Shown: positions 42,738-51,321 of the stretch, piece by piece
How the letters are laid out: each line of letters opens with the position of its first letter
Position numbering within the stretch: position 1 is the stretch's first letter
Source: JAMQPK01 sp963782595
GTDB taxonomy: Bacteria; Acidobacteriota; Vicinamibacteria; Vicinamibacterales; JAMQPK01
NCBI GenBank assembly: GCA_963782595.1
Contig: CAWAKJ010000004.1
Coordinates: 124,001-188,000 of the forward strand
Reading direction: 5' to 3'
Length of the DNA: 64,000 nt
Notes under the pieces: model-generated
Databases searched by the model: none
Told to the model about the DNA's origin: nothing
Seen by the model: only the letters and a program-made list of their open reading frames with translations
Made by a program: the position numbers and the translations under genes

Positions 42738-44582
42738 TTATTGGCGCGGGCTCAGGCGGGGGACTGCGCGGGGCCCGCGTCCGTCGATGAACTGCTGTGC
42801 CCACAACTCGAGCGCCACCGGGATCCAGAATGCCTCGGTGGTGGACGGCGCCGACAGGGCGCGGCGCCACCAGCGGCGAACGCAGTTGACGTCGACGAGC
42901 CCGCGCGACGCCATTCCCGGCAACAGACGGTCCTCCATCAACGCCACGAACGAGCCGCTCCGGAAGTACTGCGCCAGCGGCAGATTGAATGCCGACTTGC
43001 GGCGGTAGACGAACGCTGCGTCGAAGCTGCGTCTTGCGAGCTCCTTGACCACGATTTTGGTGCTGCCTGGGACGCCGATCGGTAACGACGGCCCCACCAA
43101 GTGTTCGGCCGGCAGGGCGCGGGCGAATTCGATCACCTGCCGGTCGAGAAAGGGCACCCGGTTCTCGACGCCATGTCCCATCGACATCTTGTCCTGGCGC
43201 ACCAGCAAGTCGACGAGGTGCGTCCGCATGTCGTATTTCAGGCAATTCGAGAGATGGTCGGCGTGGCCCTCCTTAAACAGGGCCCGGCGCTTTTCGAGCG
43301 CCGGCCGCAGATTCGCTGCAGCTCGCAGCTTCGAGAGACGGGCTTCGGAATGAAACTGTGACGCTCGAATGAATGTCTCGGCCGGGTCGTTCACATCCGG
43401 TCGGCGCGAGCCATTGGCCGTATGTGCGTCGTAGACGCGCGCGTAGCCGCCGAATAGTTCGTCGGCACCCTCGCCGCTCAGCAGAACCGTGGCATGCTCC
43501 CGCGAACGTCGAGCCAGCAGCCATAGGGCCAGCGAGTTGGGATGGCTGATCGGCTGATCCATGTGCCAGCTGGCGGCGTCCAGCGCGCCGCTGAAGGCGG
43601 CCTCATCGAAAACAAAACGATGGCTGTTGGCGTGCGCCGTGGCCGCCGCCGTCAGGATCCATCGCTCTTCTGAGAATTGCGGCTCGTCGAAGACGATCGA
43701 GAAGGCACTTAGATCAGCACTGTGATGTGAACGCGCCAGCATGGTGACCAGCGACGAATCTACGCCACCGGACAGCTGGCACCCCACGTTCACGTCGCTC
43801 CGCAACTGCGATTGCACACTGCGGCCCAGCAGATGATCGAGCTCGTCGGCCGCGGCTGCCCGTGACAGGCGCAACTTCTCGGGGTGGTCGGGGATGCTCC
43901 AGTAGCGTGCCTCCCTGACACCATCCGGCGAGATCGTGAGGCGATGGCCTGGCTGGACGTGGCGCACGCCCTTCAGCAGCGAGGCCCCGCCTGCAACATA
44001 CCGGAATGCCAACAGCTCATCGACCTCGGTGGGATCGATCTCCGCGTGGAACGATGGATGGGCCAGAAACGCCTTCGCTTCTGACGCAAACAGCACGGTC
44101 GTTCCGCACTGGGTCCAGTACAAGGGCTTGATGCCGACACGATCGCGGAGCAGGTGGACGACGGCGCGGCGCGTGTCGGCAATCACGATGGCAAACATGC
44201 CATTGAGCCGTTCGAGCATCCGCTCGAGCCCCACGCGCTCGTAGAGGGCGAGGATGACCTCGGTATCGGTGTCAGTGCGGAAACGGTATCCGTCGTGCTT
44301 GAGCTCGGCTTTGTAGTCGAACGCGTCGTGTATCTCGCCGTTGAAGAGCAGCGCGATCGAGCCGTCTGGACTGATCATCGGCTGGTGTCCACGGGCCGAA
44401 AGGTCGAGGATCTTCAGCCGGTGGAAACCCAGCGCGGTATCGGGGATGCCGCCGCGGAGCGACAGGCAGAGTGTTCCGCGATCGTCTGGACCGCGATGAC
44501 GAATCATATCCGTCATCGCCCCGAGCACGCTGGCGTCGGCCGGGGCACCATCCAGGTTGACGAACCCCGCGATTCCGCACAT
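42738..44582 (-). CDS. asnB: Asparagine synthase (glutamine-hydrolysing)
   Basis: 614 residues. C2 in MCGIAGFVN is the N-terminal amidotransferase nucleophile, with RHRGPDDRG and FNGEIHDAFDYKAEL in the same domain. The synthetase domain has the PP-loop QLSGGVDSSLV, SGEGADELFGGY and DKMSMGHGVENRVPFLD. It makes asparagine, or amidates an exopolysaccharide or peptide precursor; many AsnB paralogues lie in surface-polysaccharide islands. It is in the accessory segment between the two tRNA-Cys remnants and divergent from the propeller gene. Confidence 0.93.
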   Translation of the reverse strand: MCGIAGFVNLDGAPADASVLGAMTDMIRHRGPDDRGTLCLSLRGGIPDTALGFHRLKILDLSARGHQPMISPDGSIALLFNGEIHDAFDYKAELKHDGYRFRTDTDTEVILALYERVGLERMLERLNGMFAIVIADTRRAVVHLLRDRVGIKPLYWTQCGTTVLFASEAKAFLAHPSFHAEIDPTEVDELLAFRYVAGGASLLKGVRHVQPGHRLTISPDGVREARYWSIPDHPEKLRLSRAAAADELDHLLGRSVQSQLRSDVNVGCQLSGGVDSSLVTMLARSHHSADLSAFSIVFDEPQFSEERWILTAAATAHANSHRFVFDEAAFSGALDAASWHMDQPISHPNSLALWLLARRSREHATVLLSGEGADELFGGYARVYDAHTANGSRRPDVNDPAETFIRASQFHSEARLSKLRAAANLRPALEKRRALFKEGHADHLSNCLKYDMRTHLVDLLVRQDKMSMGHGVENRVPFLDRQVIEFARALPAEHLVGPSLPIGVPGSTKIVVKELARRSFDAAFVYRRKSAFNLPLAQYFRSGSFVALMEDRLLPGMASRGLVDVNCVRRWWRRALSAPSTTEAFWIPVALELWAQQFIDGRGPRAVPRLSPRQ

Positions 44583-44599
44583 CTGTGGTGATTTGCCTC

Positions 44600-44624
44600 G
44601 GCCGCCTTGGGAGGCATGGCGGCC
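44600..44624. repeat. Short palindrome between asnB and the PQQ-type gene
   Basis: GGCCGCC at 44600-44606 and GGCGGCC at 44618-44624 form a 7-bp stem with an 11-base loop in the divergent spacer. Confidence 0.5.
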
Positions 44625-44658
44625 TTATCGCCGTCCAGCGTACCATGAAGAAGTGATC

Positions 44659-45894
44659 ATGAAGAACAGAGCCTTCGCCTATGCGGGAGCGGTGCTCCTG
44701 AGTGTCACCGCACTTCACGCCGCCGACTGGCCTCAATGGCAGGGCCCCGATCGCACGCGAGTCTCGAAGGAAACCGGCCTTCTGAAGGAATGGCCTAAGG
44801 CCGGGCCTCCAGTCGTGTGGACGGCGACCGGACTTGGTGGCGGCTACGGTTCGATGGCGGTTGCGGGCGATCGCGTGTTCGTCCAAAGCACGCGCGGCCG
44901 CAACAGCATCGTCGTGGCGCTGAATCGCGCGGATGGGAAAGAAGTCTGGTCGAAGGCGGTGGGAGCAGCGCAAACGGACGATCGGGGTCCGGGACCTCGC
45001 GGCACACCGACCGTCGACGGCGATCGTCTTTACGTGCTCGGCGAGAACGGCGACCTTATGGGCCTCAAGACCGATGGCACCGCGCTCTGGCAGCGCAACA
45101 TCCTCCGCGATTTTAAAGGGCAGCAGCTGCAATGGCTGATCAGCGAGTCACCGCTGGTCGACGGACCGCATGTGATTGCGTCTCCCGGCGGGCCGGGCGC
45201 CGGCATCGTCAAGCTGGACAAGATGACGGGCGCCACCGTCTGGACCGCGAAGGAGCTCAGCGATGCCGCGGGGTATTCGTCGGTCATCGCGGCAGACGTG
45301 CAAGGCGTGCGCACGTATCTGACATTCACGGAGTCGGCGGGCGTCGGCGTGCGCGCGTCCGACGGCAAGCTGATGTTCCGCTACCCGAACGCCGCGAACG
45401 ACGTGGCGAACGTCGCGACGCCGATTTTCTCGAACAACAAGGTGTTCTTCACGTCCGCGTACGGCACCGGGGGCGGGCTTCTCGATCTCACCGCGCAGAA
45501 CGGCGAAGTGAAAGCCAAAGAGGTGTACTTCACGCGCAGCATGAACAACCACCACGGCGGGGTCGTCCTTGTCGACGGCTATCTCTACGGGTTCAACGAT
45601 TCGATCCTGACCTGCCTCGAGTTTGCGACGGGCAAGATGATGTGGCGGGATCGCAGCGTCGGCAAAGGTTCGGTGATGTTCGCGGATGGTCACCTTTACA
45701 TTCAGGGCGAGAACAACGTCATCGGGCTGGCGGAAGCGACGTCGTCCGGCTACCGCGAGAAGGGGCGTTTCACTATTCCCGACAAGGACTATCCGAGCTG
45801 GGCGCACCCTGCGATCAGCGACGGCCGCTTGTATGTGCGCAACCAGGACACGCTGATCGCGTACAACATCAAGGCCGGTAATGCGTCGCAGTGA
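44659..45894 (+). CDS. Secreted PQQ-binding-like beta-propeller protein
   Basis: 411 residues from ATG 44659, which gives a signal peptide ending near ALHAADWPQWQG; upstream in-frame codons are spurious. Repeated blades appear as VFVQSTRGRNSIVVALNRADGKEVW, RLYVLGENGDLMGLKTDGTALW, VKLDKMTGATVWTAKEL and LTCLEFATGKMMWRD, the PQQ/BamB-type pattern. Such proteins are periplasmic or exported; no dehydrogenase residues or PQQ ligands are evident, so a structural or binding role is more likely. Confidence 0.87.
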   Translation: MKNRAFAYAGAVLLSVTALHAADWPQWQGPDRTRVSKETGLLKEWPKAGPPVVWTATGLGGGYGSMAVAGDRVFVQSTRGRNSIVVALNRADGKEVWSKAVGAAQTDDRGPGPRGTPTVDGDRLYVLGENGDLMGLKTDGTALWQRNILRDFKGQQLQWLISESPLVDGPHVIASPGGPGAGIVKLDKMTGATVWTAKELSDAAGYSSVIAADVQGVRTYLTFTESAGVGVRASDGKLMFRYPNAANDVANVATPIFSNNKVFFTSAYGTGGGLLDLTAQNGEVKAKEVYFTRSMNNHHGGVVLVDGYLYGFNDSILTCLEFATGKMMWRDRSVGKGSVMFADGHLYIQGENNVIGLAEATSSGYREKGRFTIPDKDYPSWAHPAISDGRLYVRNQDTLIAYNIKAGNASQ

Positions 45895-45904
45895 AGGCGC
45901 GCGA

Positions 45905-46351
45905 TCAGGGTCGCGGCTTCTGAATTCTCGCGTGCGCCTCGTTCACCAGCATGAGGGCCGCCGACCCGTACCACGGGTGCAGCTCCATCACTAACTGGCC
46001 CGCCTGGATAGCGGGATCCGTTCGCGTCAGCGCTTCCGCTTCGGCCACCGTCGCGACGTCGAAGATGTAAATCCCCCGCATCGGGCCATCATCACCAAAC
46101 GGCCCGGCGAGGACGAGCTTGCCCTCGGCCGCGAGCCGCCTGATGTTGGCGCGATGCGCGGCCTGCAGCTTCTGCGCCTCTTCGCCCGGCCGCTCGCGGT
46201 TCGGCCCGGCCTTCAAGAAAGCCATGACGTACGTGCGCATGCCCTGATCGTCGGCTTTGAGCTTCGCGGCCAACGCGGCGTCGTAGGGAGATTGCGCGAG
46301 CACCGAACCTGCAGACATCACCGCCAGCACGAAAACTCGCAACGATCGCAT
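45905..46351 (-). CDS. Secreted YCII-like domain protein
   Basis: 148 residues from ATG 46351 (AAGGAG upstream). The signal peptide ends at SVLAQS. The mature part contains TYVMAFLKAGPNR, AAHRANIRRLAAEGKLVLAGPFGDDGPMRGIYIFDVATVAEAEALTRTDPAIQAG, the full YciI fold signature including the conserved His and Asp. YciI-like proteins are small alpha/beta enzymes or ligand binders of unclear function; export is a notable variant. Confidence 0.87.
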   Translation of the reverse strand: MRSLRVFVLAVMSAGSVLAQSPYDAALAAKLKADDQGMRTYVMAFLKAGPNRERPGEEAQKLQAAHRANIRRLAAEGKLVLAGPFGDDGPMRGIYIFDVATVAEAEALTRTDPAIQAGQLVMELHPWYGSAALMLVNEAHARIQKPRP

Positions 46352-46420
46352 GACATTGCTCCTTGAAATCAGTACCCGAATCGGCATCGGGAACGAGCGG
46401 AAGTATAGAGGAAGAGATCG

Positions 46421-47434
46421 TTACGGGCGCTTCGGCCCTGGAGCCGAGACGTAGCCGGCACGAGTACGCACTTTCAAGCGCGTGTCTTTCGTGCTCACCC
46501 TGATCGGATGGTACTTCCCATCGGCGTGCGCAGGTTCGAACGTCAGGAGGTACTGCGATTGAAGATCGTCACAAATGCGGGCGACGGCAGATGCGATCTC
46601 CGACGGACTACGCACCGGCTCTGCGTACCCGCCTGACTCCTTTGTCAGCCGGTCCAGCAGGTTTTTGTCCACAGGTACGCCGCGGCGGGTGCCGATGCCG
46701 ATGGCATACAGCACCGCGTCCGACCTGCGCACGGCGTTTCGCGACCCTTGGATGACGAGTTCGCGCCGCGCTCGGCGCCAGTCATTCGTCCCGGCAATTT
46801 GCTGTTCGAAGGAACCCATGTCATACGCATCTGGCGGAGGAAGGCCCGCGGCCCCAATCTGCGTGTCGTTGCCGTCGGAAATCAGCAGCACTACCTTCCG
46901 CTGATGCCGCGCAGTGTGAAATACGGATGCGATCTGCTTGACCGACTCGAGGAGCGCGGTGCCCCCGCCGGGATGCAGCAAGTCGAACGTGCCGAGAATA
47001 CTGCTGTGCTCCTGCGTCCACGGAGATGCCTTCGCCTGCTCGTTGAACACCGCGAACAACACTTCGTCCTCAGCGCCGAGCCGAGTGAGCAGCAGTTCAA
47101 TCGCCCTGCGCGTATCGGCCCATCGCGCATCGTCTGCGACACGCGCCTCGAGGTTCTGCGCCATGCTGCCACTAATGTCGAGCAGAAGGGCGAGGCTTAT
47201 GGGGACGCGCTGGGCGCTGAATTGCTTGACGGCACGCCGGGTGCCGTCGTCTGAAATCTGAAAGTGGTCTGAGGTGAGACCGCGGACGAAGCGTCCATTC
47301 CGATCGGTCACCGAAATGGGCACAAGGACGACGTCGGTGCCGGTGCGGAAGACAGCCGGTTCTTGCGCTGCAACAATCGACGCGCAGGCCAACACGAGCG
47401 CGATTGCCGCGCGAGTCCGAGTCTCGACTTTCAT
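46421..47434 (-). CDS. Secreted VWFA-related acidobacterial domain protein
   Basis: 337 residues from ATG 47434. The signal peptide ends near IVAAQEP. After RTGTDVVLVPISVTDRNGRFVRGLTSDHFQISDDG comes the VWA domain with MIDAS motif LLDISGSM and LLISDGNDTQ. The order (V-pattern strand, DG motif, MIDAS, YAIGIG) matches the acidobacterial VWFA-related family. Function is unknown; binding through a metal ion is likely. It is the best taxonomic marker in the window. Confidence 0.92.
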   Translation of the reverse strand: MKVETRTRAAIALVLACASIVAAQEPAVFRTGTDVVLVPISVTDRNGRFVRGLTSDHFQISDDGTRRAVKQFSAQRVPISLALLLDISGSMAQNLEARVADDARWADTRRAIELLLTRLGAEDEVLFAVFNEQAKASPWTQEHSSILGTFDLLHPGGGTALLESVKQIASVFHTARHQRKVVLLISDGNDTQIGAAGLPPPDAYDMGSFEQQIAGTNDWRRARRELVIQGSRNAVRRSDAVLYAIGIGTRRGVPVDKNLLDRLTKESGGYAEPVRSPSEIASAVARICDDLQSQYLLTFEPAHADGKYHPIRVSTKDTRLKVRTRAGYVSAPGPKRP

Positions 47435-47488
47435 GAGATATGTCTGCGGCCGATTTTCCGGCACATGGGAGGGACTAGCAAGGGAAAT

Positions 47489-47713
47489 TCATCGCCACTC
47501 TCCTCGCTTCTTCGTAGCCTTCCTCCTCCGTCTCGGCGTGCTCGGCGATTGCGCAGCGATCAACTCAAGCAGACGGATGGTGGTCGGGCGCATGCCTAGC
47601 TCGCCGCGCTCCCATCGCGCCACCGTGTTCGACGTAACGCCCACGAGGATCGCGAAACTGGATTGAGAGAGGCCCAGCCGGTGCCGGAGTTGTCGAAGGT
47701 CGCTCGGTGTCAT
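47489..47713 (-). CDS. Small XRE-family helix-turn-helix regulator
   Basis: 74 residues from ATG 47713. The XRE domain is MTPSDLRQLRHRLGLSQSSFAILVGVTSNTVARWERGELGMRP with the WERGE end, then a basic tail. Such single-domain proteins are transcription repressors of mobile or toxin-antitoxin type loci. Just upstream lies an array of three GTATA palindromes at 12-bp period that is a good autoregulatory operator candidate. No toxin-like partner is adjacent. Confidence 0.88.
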   Translation of the reverse strand: MTPSDLRQLRHRLGLSQSSFAILVGVTSNTVARWERGELGMRPTTIRLLELIAAQSPSTPRRRRKATKKRGEWR

Positions 47714-47731
47714 CAAAGACGATTCAGGAGA

Positions 47732-47763
47732 TGTATACGTAAAGTATATACGTAGCGTATACA
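47732..47763. promoter_or_regulatory. Operator array of three palindromes upstream of the XRE gene
   Basis: GTATAC (47733-47738), GTATATAC (47744-47751) and GTATAC (47757-47762) have centres exactly 12 bp apart. The outer pair extends to the inverted repeat TGTATACG / CGTATACA. The region lies 19-50 bases upstream of the XRE start codon and includes a minus-strand TATACT that could be its -10 box. This is the layout expected for autorepression. Confidence 0.6.
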
Positions 47764-47792
47764 CATGGCGAGCCCGCATTCTTCTGCTGCAT

Positions 47793-48428
47793 TCAAGGTC
47801 GTCGCGCCACGATCGTAAAGACCACCTCGACTTCGTCCTTCACCTTGACCGTGCCTCCCCCGGCCTTGACGGGCTTGATGCCGAAATCCGTCTGTCGCAC
47901 CTCCGTCTTGCCGGTTGCGGTGACCCGATCGGCCGAGAGCTGCACGTCAACGGGCAGGCTCACAGATCGCGATGTGCCGTGCAGCGTCAAGTCGCCTTCG
48001 AGACGCGCGTTCAGGCGATGGGGCGATCCGCTCAAGACGACGAGACGGCGCGATGTGAAGGTAATCTTGGGGTAGCGCTGTACGTCCAGCACCTGGTCGC
48101 TCAGCATTACCCGCTGGACTTCGGGTACGTCCTCCGCCGGCTCGTCCCGGCCGGTCACCTTCATCGCCGTGGCGTCGAACTCGATGGTGACGCGCGCGTG
48201 CGAAGCGTCCGCCGGATCCACGATCACGGTTCCTGCCAAGGCTGGAGCGACCACTTCATGATCGTGCCCGGCGAAGCCGAACACGCCCGAACGACCAACG
48301 TTCACCGTCACGTTCGAGAGCTTGGGATCTACGGCGAACTCTTGAGCTGTCTGCGCCCAACCAGGACGGTCGACCAGCGCCACCATGCAGACCATCACAA
48401 GCAAACGCCAGCAGAACAACGTGCGCAT
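47793..48428 (-). CDS. YceI-family periplasmic lipid-binding protein
   Basis: 211 residues from ATG 48428 (GGAG at good spacing). The signal peptide ends near PGWAQT. The domain shows FAVDPKLSNVTVNVGRSGVFGFAGHDHEV, MLSDQVLDVQRYPKITFTSRRL and GDLTLHGTSRSVSLPVDVQ, then TDFGIKP, all YceI family motifs. Members are lipocalin-like barrels that bind isoprenoid lipids. It is next to the XRE gene but with the operator in between. Confidence 0.92.
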   Translation of the reverse strand: MRTLFCWRLLVMVCMVALVDRPGWAQTAQEFAVDPKLSNVTVNVGRSGVFGFAGHDHEVVAPALAGTVIVDPADASHARVTIEFDATAMKVTGRDEPAEDVPEVQRVMLSDQVLDVQRYPKITFTSRRLVVLSGSPHRLNARLEGDLTLHGTSRSVSLPVDVQLSADRVTATGKTEVRQTDFGIKPVKAGGGTVKVKDEVEVVFTIVARRP

Positions 48429-48536
48429 GGGCATCTCCATCATCAACGCAATTAGAAAGGCACACATTCAGATATTGCAGAGATCGCACCATGGTTCATC
48501 TTCGACATGGTATGAAGTTCGCTTCACCCTGGCGCG

Positions 48537-49382
48537 ATGGCAACGCGCTCTGACTGGGATGTGTACAGGTTTGGCCTCAGCGTCGGAACCAAGGCACTGT
48601 TTGCCGCCCCGCGCCATGCACTGAAGCGTCTCGCCCTGCCCGTCGAGTACATCCGATGTGCGGAGTTCCGCTATGTCCTCGAGCACCTGGACGTCACGGC
48701 ACACCACTCTGTCCTCGACATCGGCAGCCCGAAGCTTCTGTCGTTGTTCCTGGCTGCGCGCGTGGGTGCCCGCGTATGGGCGACTGATCTTGTCGACGAG
48801 TTCTTCGCAGGGTACGGCGCCTACGCGGCAACTGTCCTGGGGCCGCGTCTGGAGCGATACCAGATGGAAACGCAGGACGCGCAGGCGCTCACATACACCG
48901 ACGAGACCTTCGATCGCGTATTCTCGGTGTCGGTTCTCGAACACATTCCAGGGGACGGAGATGTCCTCGCAATGGCAGAAATCGCCCGGGTACTCAAGCC
49001 GGGAGGGATCATCTGCCTCACCGTGCCTTGGAGCGACCGCGGGTACCTCGAGGAGTCTCGTGTCCCGGGCCCCGGCGCCTACTGGCTGAAGAAGTCTGCT
49101 GACAAGACGCCGGCGTTTTATCAGCGCGCGTACGATCGCGACTCTCTGCAGAAACGCTTGCTCAGCGATCGCCGTCTCGAGGTCATCGATGTGCGCTTCT
49201 GGGGCGAGCGTCGGATCGCCGTCGAGCATGTGCTCTTGAATCGCCGTCTGCCGCATCTGATCCGATACGCGATGCTGCCGTCTCACTTCGTACTGAATCG
49301 TTTGTTCCTGTCGCCTCTCGCTGAAGCGGAGCCGTCGCGGAAGAAGGTCGCGTGCGTCACGCTCCGCAAGCGATCGGACTGA
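48537..49382 (+). CDS. SAM-dependent methyltransferase (class I)
   Basis: 281 residues. The SAM fold starts near residue 55: VLDIGSPKLLSLFLAARVGARVWATDLVDEF, with DAQALTYTDETFDRVFSVSVLEHIP and IARVLKPGGIICLTVPWS. GxGxG is replaced by IGSPKLL, a variant seen in some lipid or sugar methyltransferases. The C-terminal region has a hydrophobic helix. Substrate is unknown; the neighbouring glycosyltransferase could suggest envelope lipid or glycan modification. It is the last gene before tRNA-Cys remnant 2. Confidence 0.82.
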   Translation: MATRSDWDVYRFGLSVGTKALFAAPRHALKRLALPVEYIRCAEFRYVLEHLDVTAHHSVLDIGSPKLLSLFLAARVGARVWATDLVDEFFAGYGAYAATVLGPRLERYQMETQDAQALTYTDETFDRVFSVSVLEHIPGDGDVLAMAEIARVLKPGGIICLTVPWSDRGYLEESRVPGPGAYWLKKSADKTPAFYQRAYDRDSLQKRLLSDRRLEVIDVRFWGERRIAVEHVLLNRRLPHLIRYAMLPSHFVLNRLFLSPLAEAEPSRKKVACVTLRKRSD

Positions 49383-49427
49383 ATGACTGCAGCGGTCGAG
49401 TAGGCTGGCCGATCGCTTCTCCGCGTT

Positions 49428-49461
49428 CCGGTTCACATCCGGAGGGCGCCTTCAATTGTTC
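49428..49461 (+). repeat. Partial duplicate of the tRNA-Cys 3' end (putative att site 2)
   Basis: TCCGGTTCACATCCGGAGGG followed by CGCCTTCAATT and TTCCT aligns with the tRNA-Cys T arm, acceptor 3' strand and flank, with a few substitutions. It is shorter and more diverged than the copy at 41897. Confidence 0.7.
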
Positions 49462-49521
49462 CTACAAGCGGTTTCAAAACGCAGGCCGTTGGCAACGGTC
49501 GCGGACGCTGAAATCTGTCTG

Positions 49522-49721
49522 TTTCGACGCAGAGGCGCAGAGGCGCTGAGGAAAACGCGCAGACCAACACGGTGATGCGACGAGCGCAATGGCGTGCCAT
49601 CAGTGTGAACACCTCTGCGGGGTGCGTAGCGGGCTCTGCCGGAGGCATCGATGTCGTGGGCCGCGGACGCGGCGCCAACGGCGCGACATCGATGCCAGAG
49701 CTCCGTGCCTCTGCGTCGAAA
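49522..49721. mobile_element. MITE-like element with 15-bp perfect terminal inverted repeats
   Basis: TTTCGACGCAGAGGC at 49522-49536 is repeated in inverse at 49707-49721, giving exactly 200 bases. A second, nested pair of 13-base inverted repeats lies at 49644-49656 and 49684-49696. Outside the termini the flanks GCTGAAA and AAATCAGC are also partly complementary. No coding sequence is inside. Confidence 0.7.
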
Positions 49722-49854
49722 ATCAGCGAAGCGGGACTCAGATGCCCTGGGAGACTGGCACAATCGCACAACCACTAGACCGCGAGAGCGCCAAGAATGC
49801 CCAATTGACGTCCCCTCACGCTAGACTGCAACGGCGTGAAGTCCGGGTCAGCCC

Positions 49855-51015
49855 ATGTGGACAACCATCGCGTTCATCAGCACGGTCGCCCTCTTCGTCG
49901 GCCTGGCCATGGCCACGCTCCACCATCAGCGGTGGGCGCGGCGGTTGCCTGCGCTCGAGGCGCTCCCGGCACCGACAGAAGGCTTGCCGGCCAGCGCGGT
50001 GCGCTGCTCGGTGATTGTGGCGGCACGCGATGAGGAAGCACGCCTCGAAGCGACAGTTCGGCATCTGCTCGCGCAGCGGCATGTCGCACTCGAGGTGATC
50101 GTCGTCGACGATCAATCCACCGACGCGACCGGCGAGATCCTGCGGCGGCTCGTGTCCGAGAATACGCTTGTGCATGTGACACGCGTGGAGCACCTGCCGG
50201 AAGGCTGGCTGGGCAAGTCGCACGCATGCCATATGGGCGCGAGCGTCGCCACCGGCGACTGGCTGCTGTTTACCGATGCAGACTGCTGGCTACATCCGGA
50301 CGTGATTGCGCGTGCATTGCGCGTCGCCGCTCGAGATGCCGCCGATCACATCACTCTGACGCCCGGCGTCACCGCCGAGACGCTCAGCGCCCAGGCGTGG
50401 CATCTGGCGTTCCTGGGGAGCCTGTCGAGCTGGATGTCTGGCGTGAACCGCGATCGTTCGGGCGCGCACCTGGGCATTGGCGCGTTCAACCTGGTGCGGG
50501 CATCCGCCTACCGTGCGTGCGGAGGTTACGAAGCCCTGCGTTTGACCATTGTTGACGACATCAAGCTCGGCCTGCTCCTGCACCGCGCCGGAAAGCGGAC
50601 GCGCGCCTTCCTTGGCGGAGCGGACGTGGAGTGCCACTGGGGGACCACCGTGCCGCGCATGATCAAGATCATGGAGAAGAACTACTTCGCCGCGATCGAT
50701 TTCAGGGTGGCCCCTGTGGTGGCGGGTGCGACTGTGTGCACGCTGATGTTCGGAGCGTCCATCATCGGCCTCTGGACTGGAACCGCCGCCGGAATCGCTG
50801 CGGGGCTCGCACCGTGGTCGTTGGCCCTTCCAGCCGCGGTCTTCGCGCGGCGATTGGGATGGTCTCCTGCCAGTGCCGCCATCACACCGCTGCTGTACCC
50901 GGTTCTGTTCTTCGCGGTCGTGAACTCTGCCCTCGTGACCCTTCGGCAGGGCGGCGTCCGGTGGCGCGATACCTTCTATTCGCTCGACACCTTGCGCAGG
51001 GGTAACGTCCAGTAG
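49855..51015 (+). CDS. Membrane-anchored family 2 glycosyltransferase (HpnB-like)
   Basis: 386 residues. One N-terminal transmembrane helix, then the GT2 fold: VRCSVIVAARDEEARLEATVRHLL, EVIVVDDQSTDATGEIL, GDWLLFTDADCWLHPD (DxD), and DDIKLGLLLHRAGKRTRAF. C-terminal helices near 300-350 anchor it again. The pattern fits HpnB-type or carotenoid/hopanoid-lipid glycosyltransferases, but no hopanoid genes are nearby. It likely glycosylates a membrane lipid. Confidence 0.85.
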   Translation: MWTTIAFISTVALFVGLAMATLHHQRWARRLPALEALPAPTEGLPASAVRCSVIVAARDEEARLEATVRHLLAQRHVALEVIVVDDQSTDATGEILRRLVSENTLVHVTRVEHLPEGWLGKSHACHMGASVATGDWLLFTDADCWLHPDVIARALRVAARDAADHITLTPGVTAETLSAQAWHLAFLGSLSSWMSGVNRDRSGAHLGIGAFNLVRASAYRACGGYEALRLTIVDDIKLGLLLHRAGKRTRAFLGGADVECHWGTTVPRMIKIMEKNYFAAIDFRVAPVVAGATVCTLMFGASIIGLWTGTAAGIAAGLAPWSLALPAAVFARRLGWSPASAAITPLLYPVLFFAVVNSALVTLRQGGVRWRDTFYSLDTLRRGNVQ

Positions 51016-51061
51016 TGCGATACTCCTACACAAGGAGAAAGCCTGAGCTTGCCGGCTGATT

Positions 51062-51160
51062 TTAGCGTTGGGGTTGATCGGCACCGGCATCTTCCCTGCG
51101 GGCGAAGACAGACAGGGTCCCGATCGTGAGAAGCGCGGCAATCAGGATGTAGGCCACCAC
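51062..51160 (-). CDS. Possible 32-residue single-pass membrane protein
   Basis: GTG 51160 (or 51157) opens VVAYILIAALLTIGTLSVFARR, one hydrophobic helix with a positively charged end, then an acidic tail ADQPQR. It is too short to judge from composition alone and has no clear ribosome site; it lies downstream of the proline-rich lipoprotein gene on the same strand. Confidence 0.25.
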   Translation of the reverse strand: MVAYILIAALLTIGTLSVFARREDAGADQPQR

Positions 51161-51240
51161 GTTCGCGTCCTCACGAGTGTGCGCTCGGAAGGTTTCGAGC
51201 CGTTCGGCGTGTTTGGGTCCAATGGACGCGCAGACTATAG

Positions 51241-51321
51241 CGCACCCATCGCACCCATCGCACCCCTCGCACCCCTCGCACCTATTGCACCTGTTGCACC
51301 TATCGCACCTATTGCACCCGA
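51241..51321. repeat. Minisatellite of nine 9-bp units (YGCACCYNT)
   Basis: Nine contiguous units beginning CGCACCCAT vary at the first, seventh and eighth positions, ending at the base before the stop codon of the lipoprotein gene. In the plus frame it would encode Ala-Pro-Ile/Leu/Val, but no real gene supports that frame. Confidence 0.85.

Larger units (their letters stand above)
49383..49854. other. Gene-free stretch holding a tRNA-Cys remnant and a MITE-like element
   Basis: 472 bases without a credible ORF. They hold a tRNA-Cys 3' remnant (49428-49461) and a 200-base inverted-repeat element (49522-49721). The rest gives no motif. Confidence 0.6.

Noticed and set aside
51241..51321. Array taken for a CRISPR
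   Set aside because: Units are 9 bases with no spacers, and no cas gene is nearby; it is a minisatellite.
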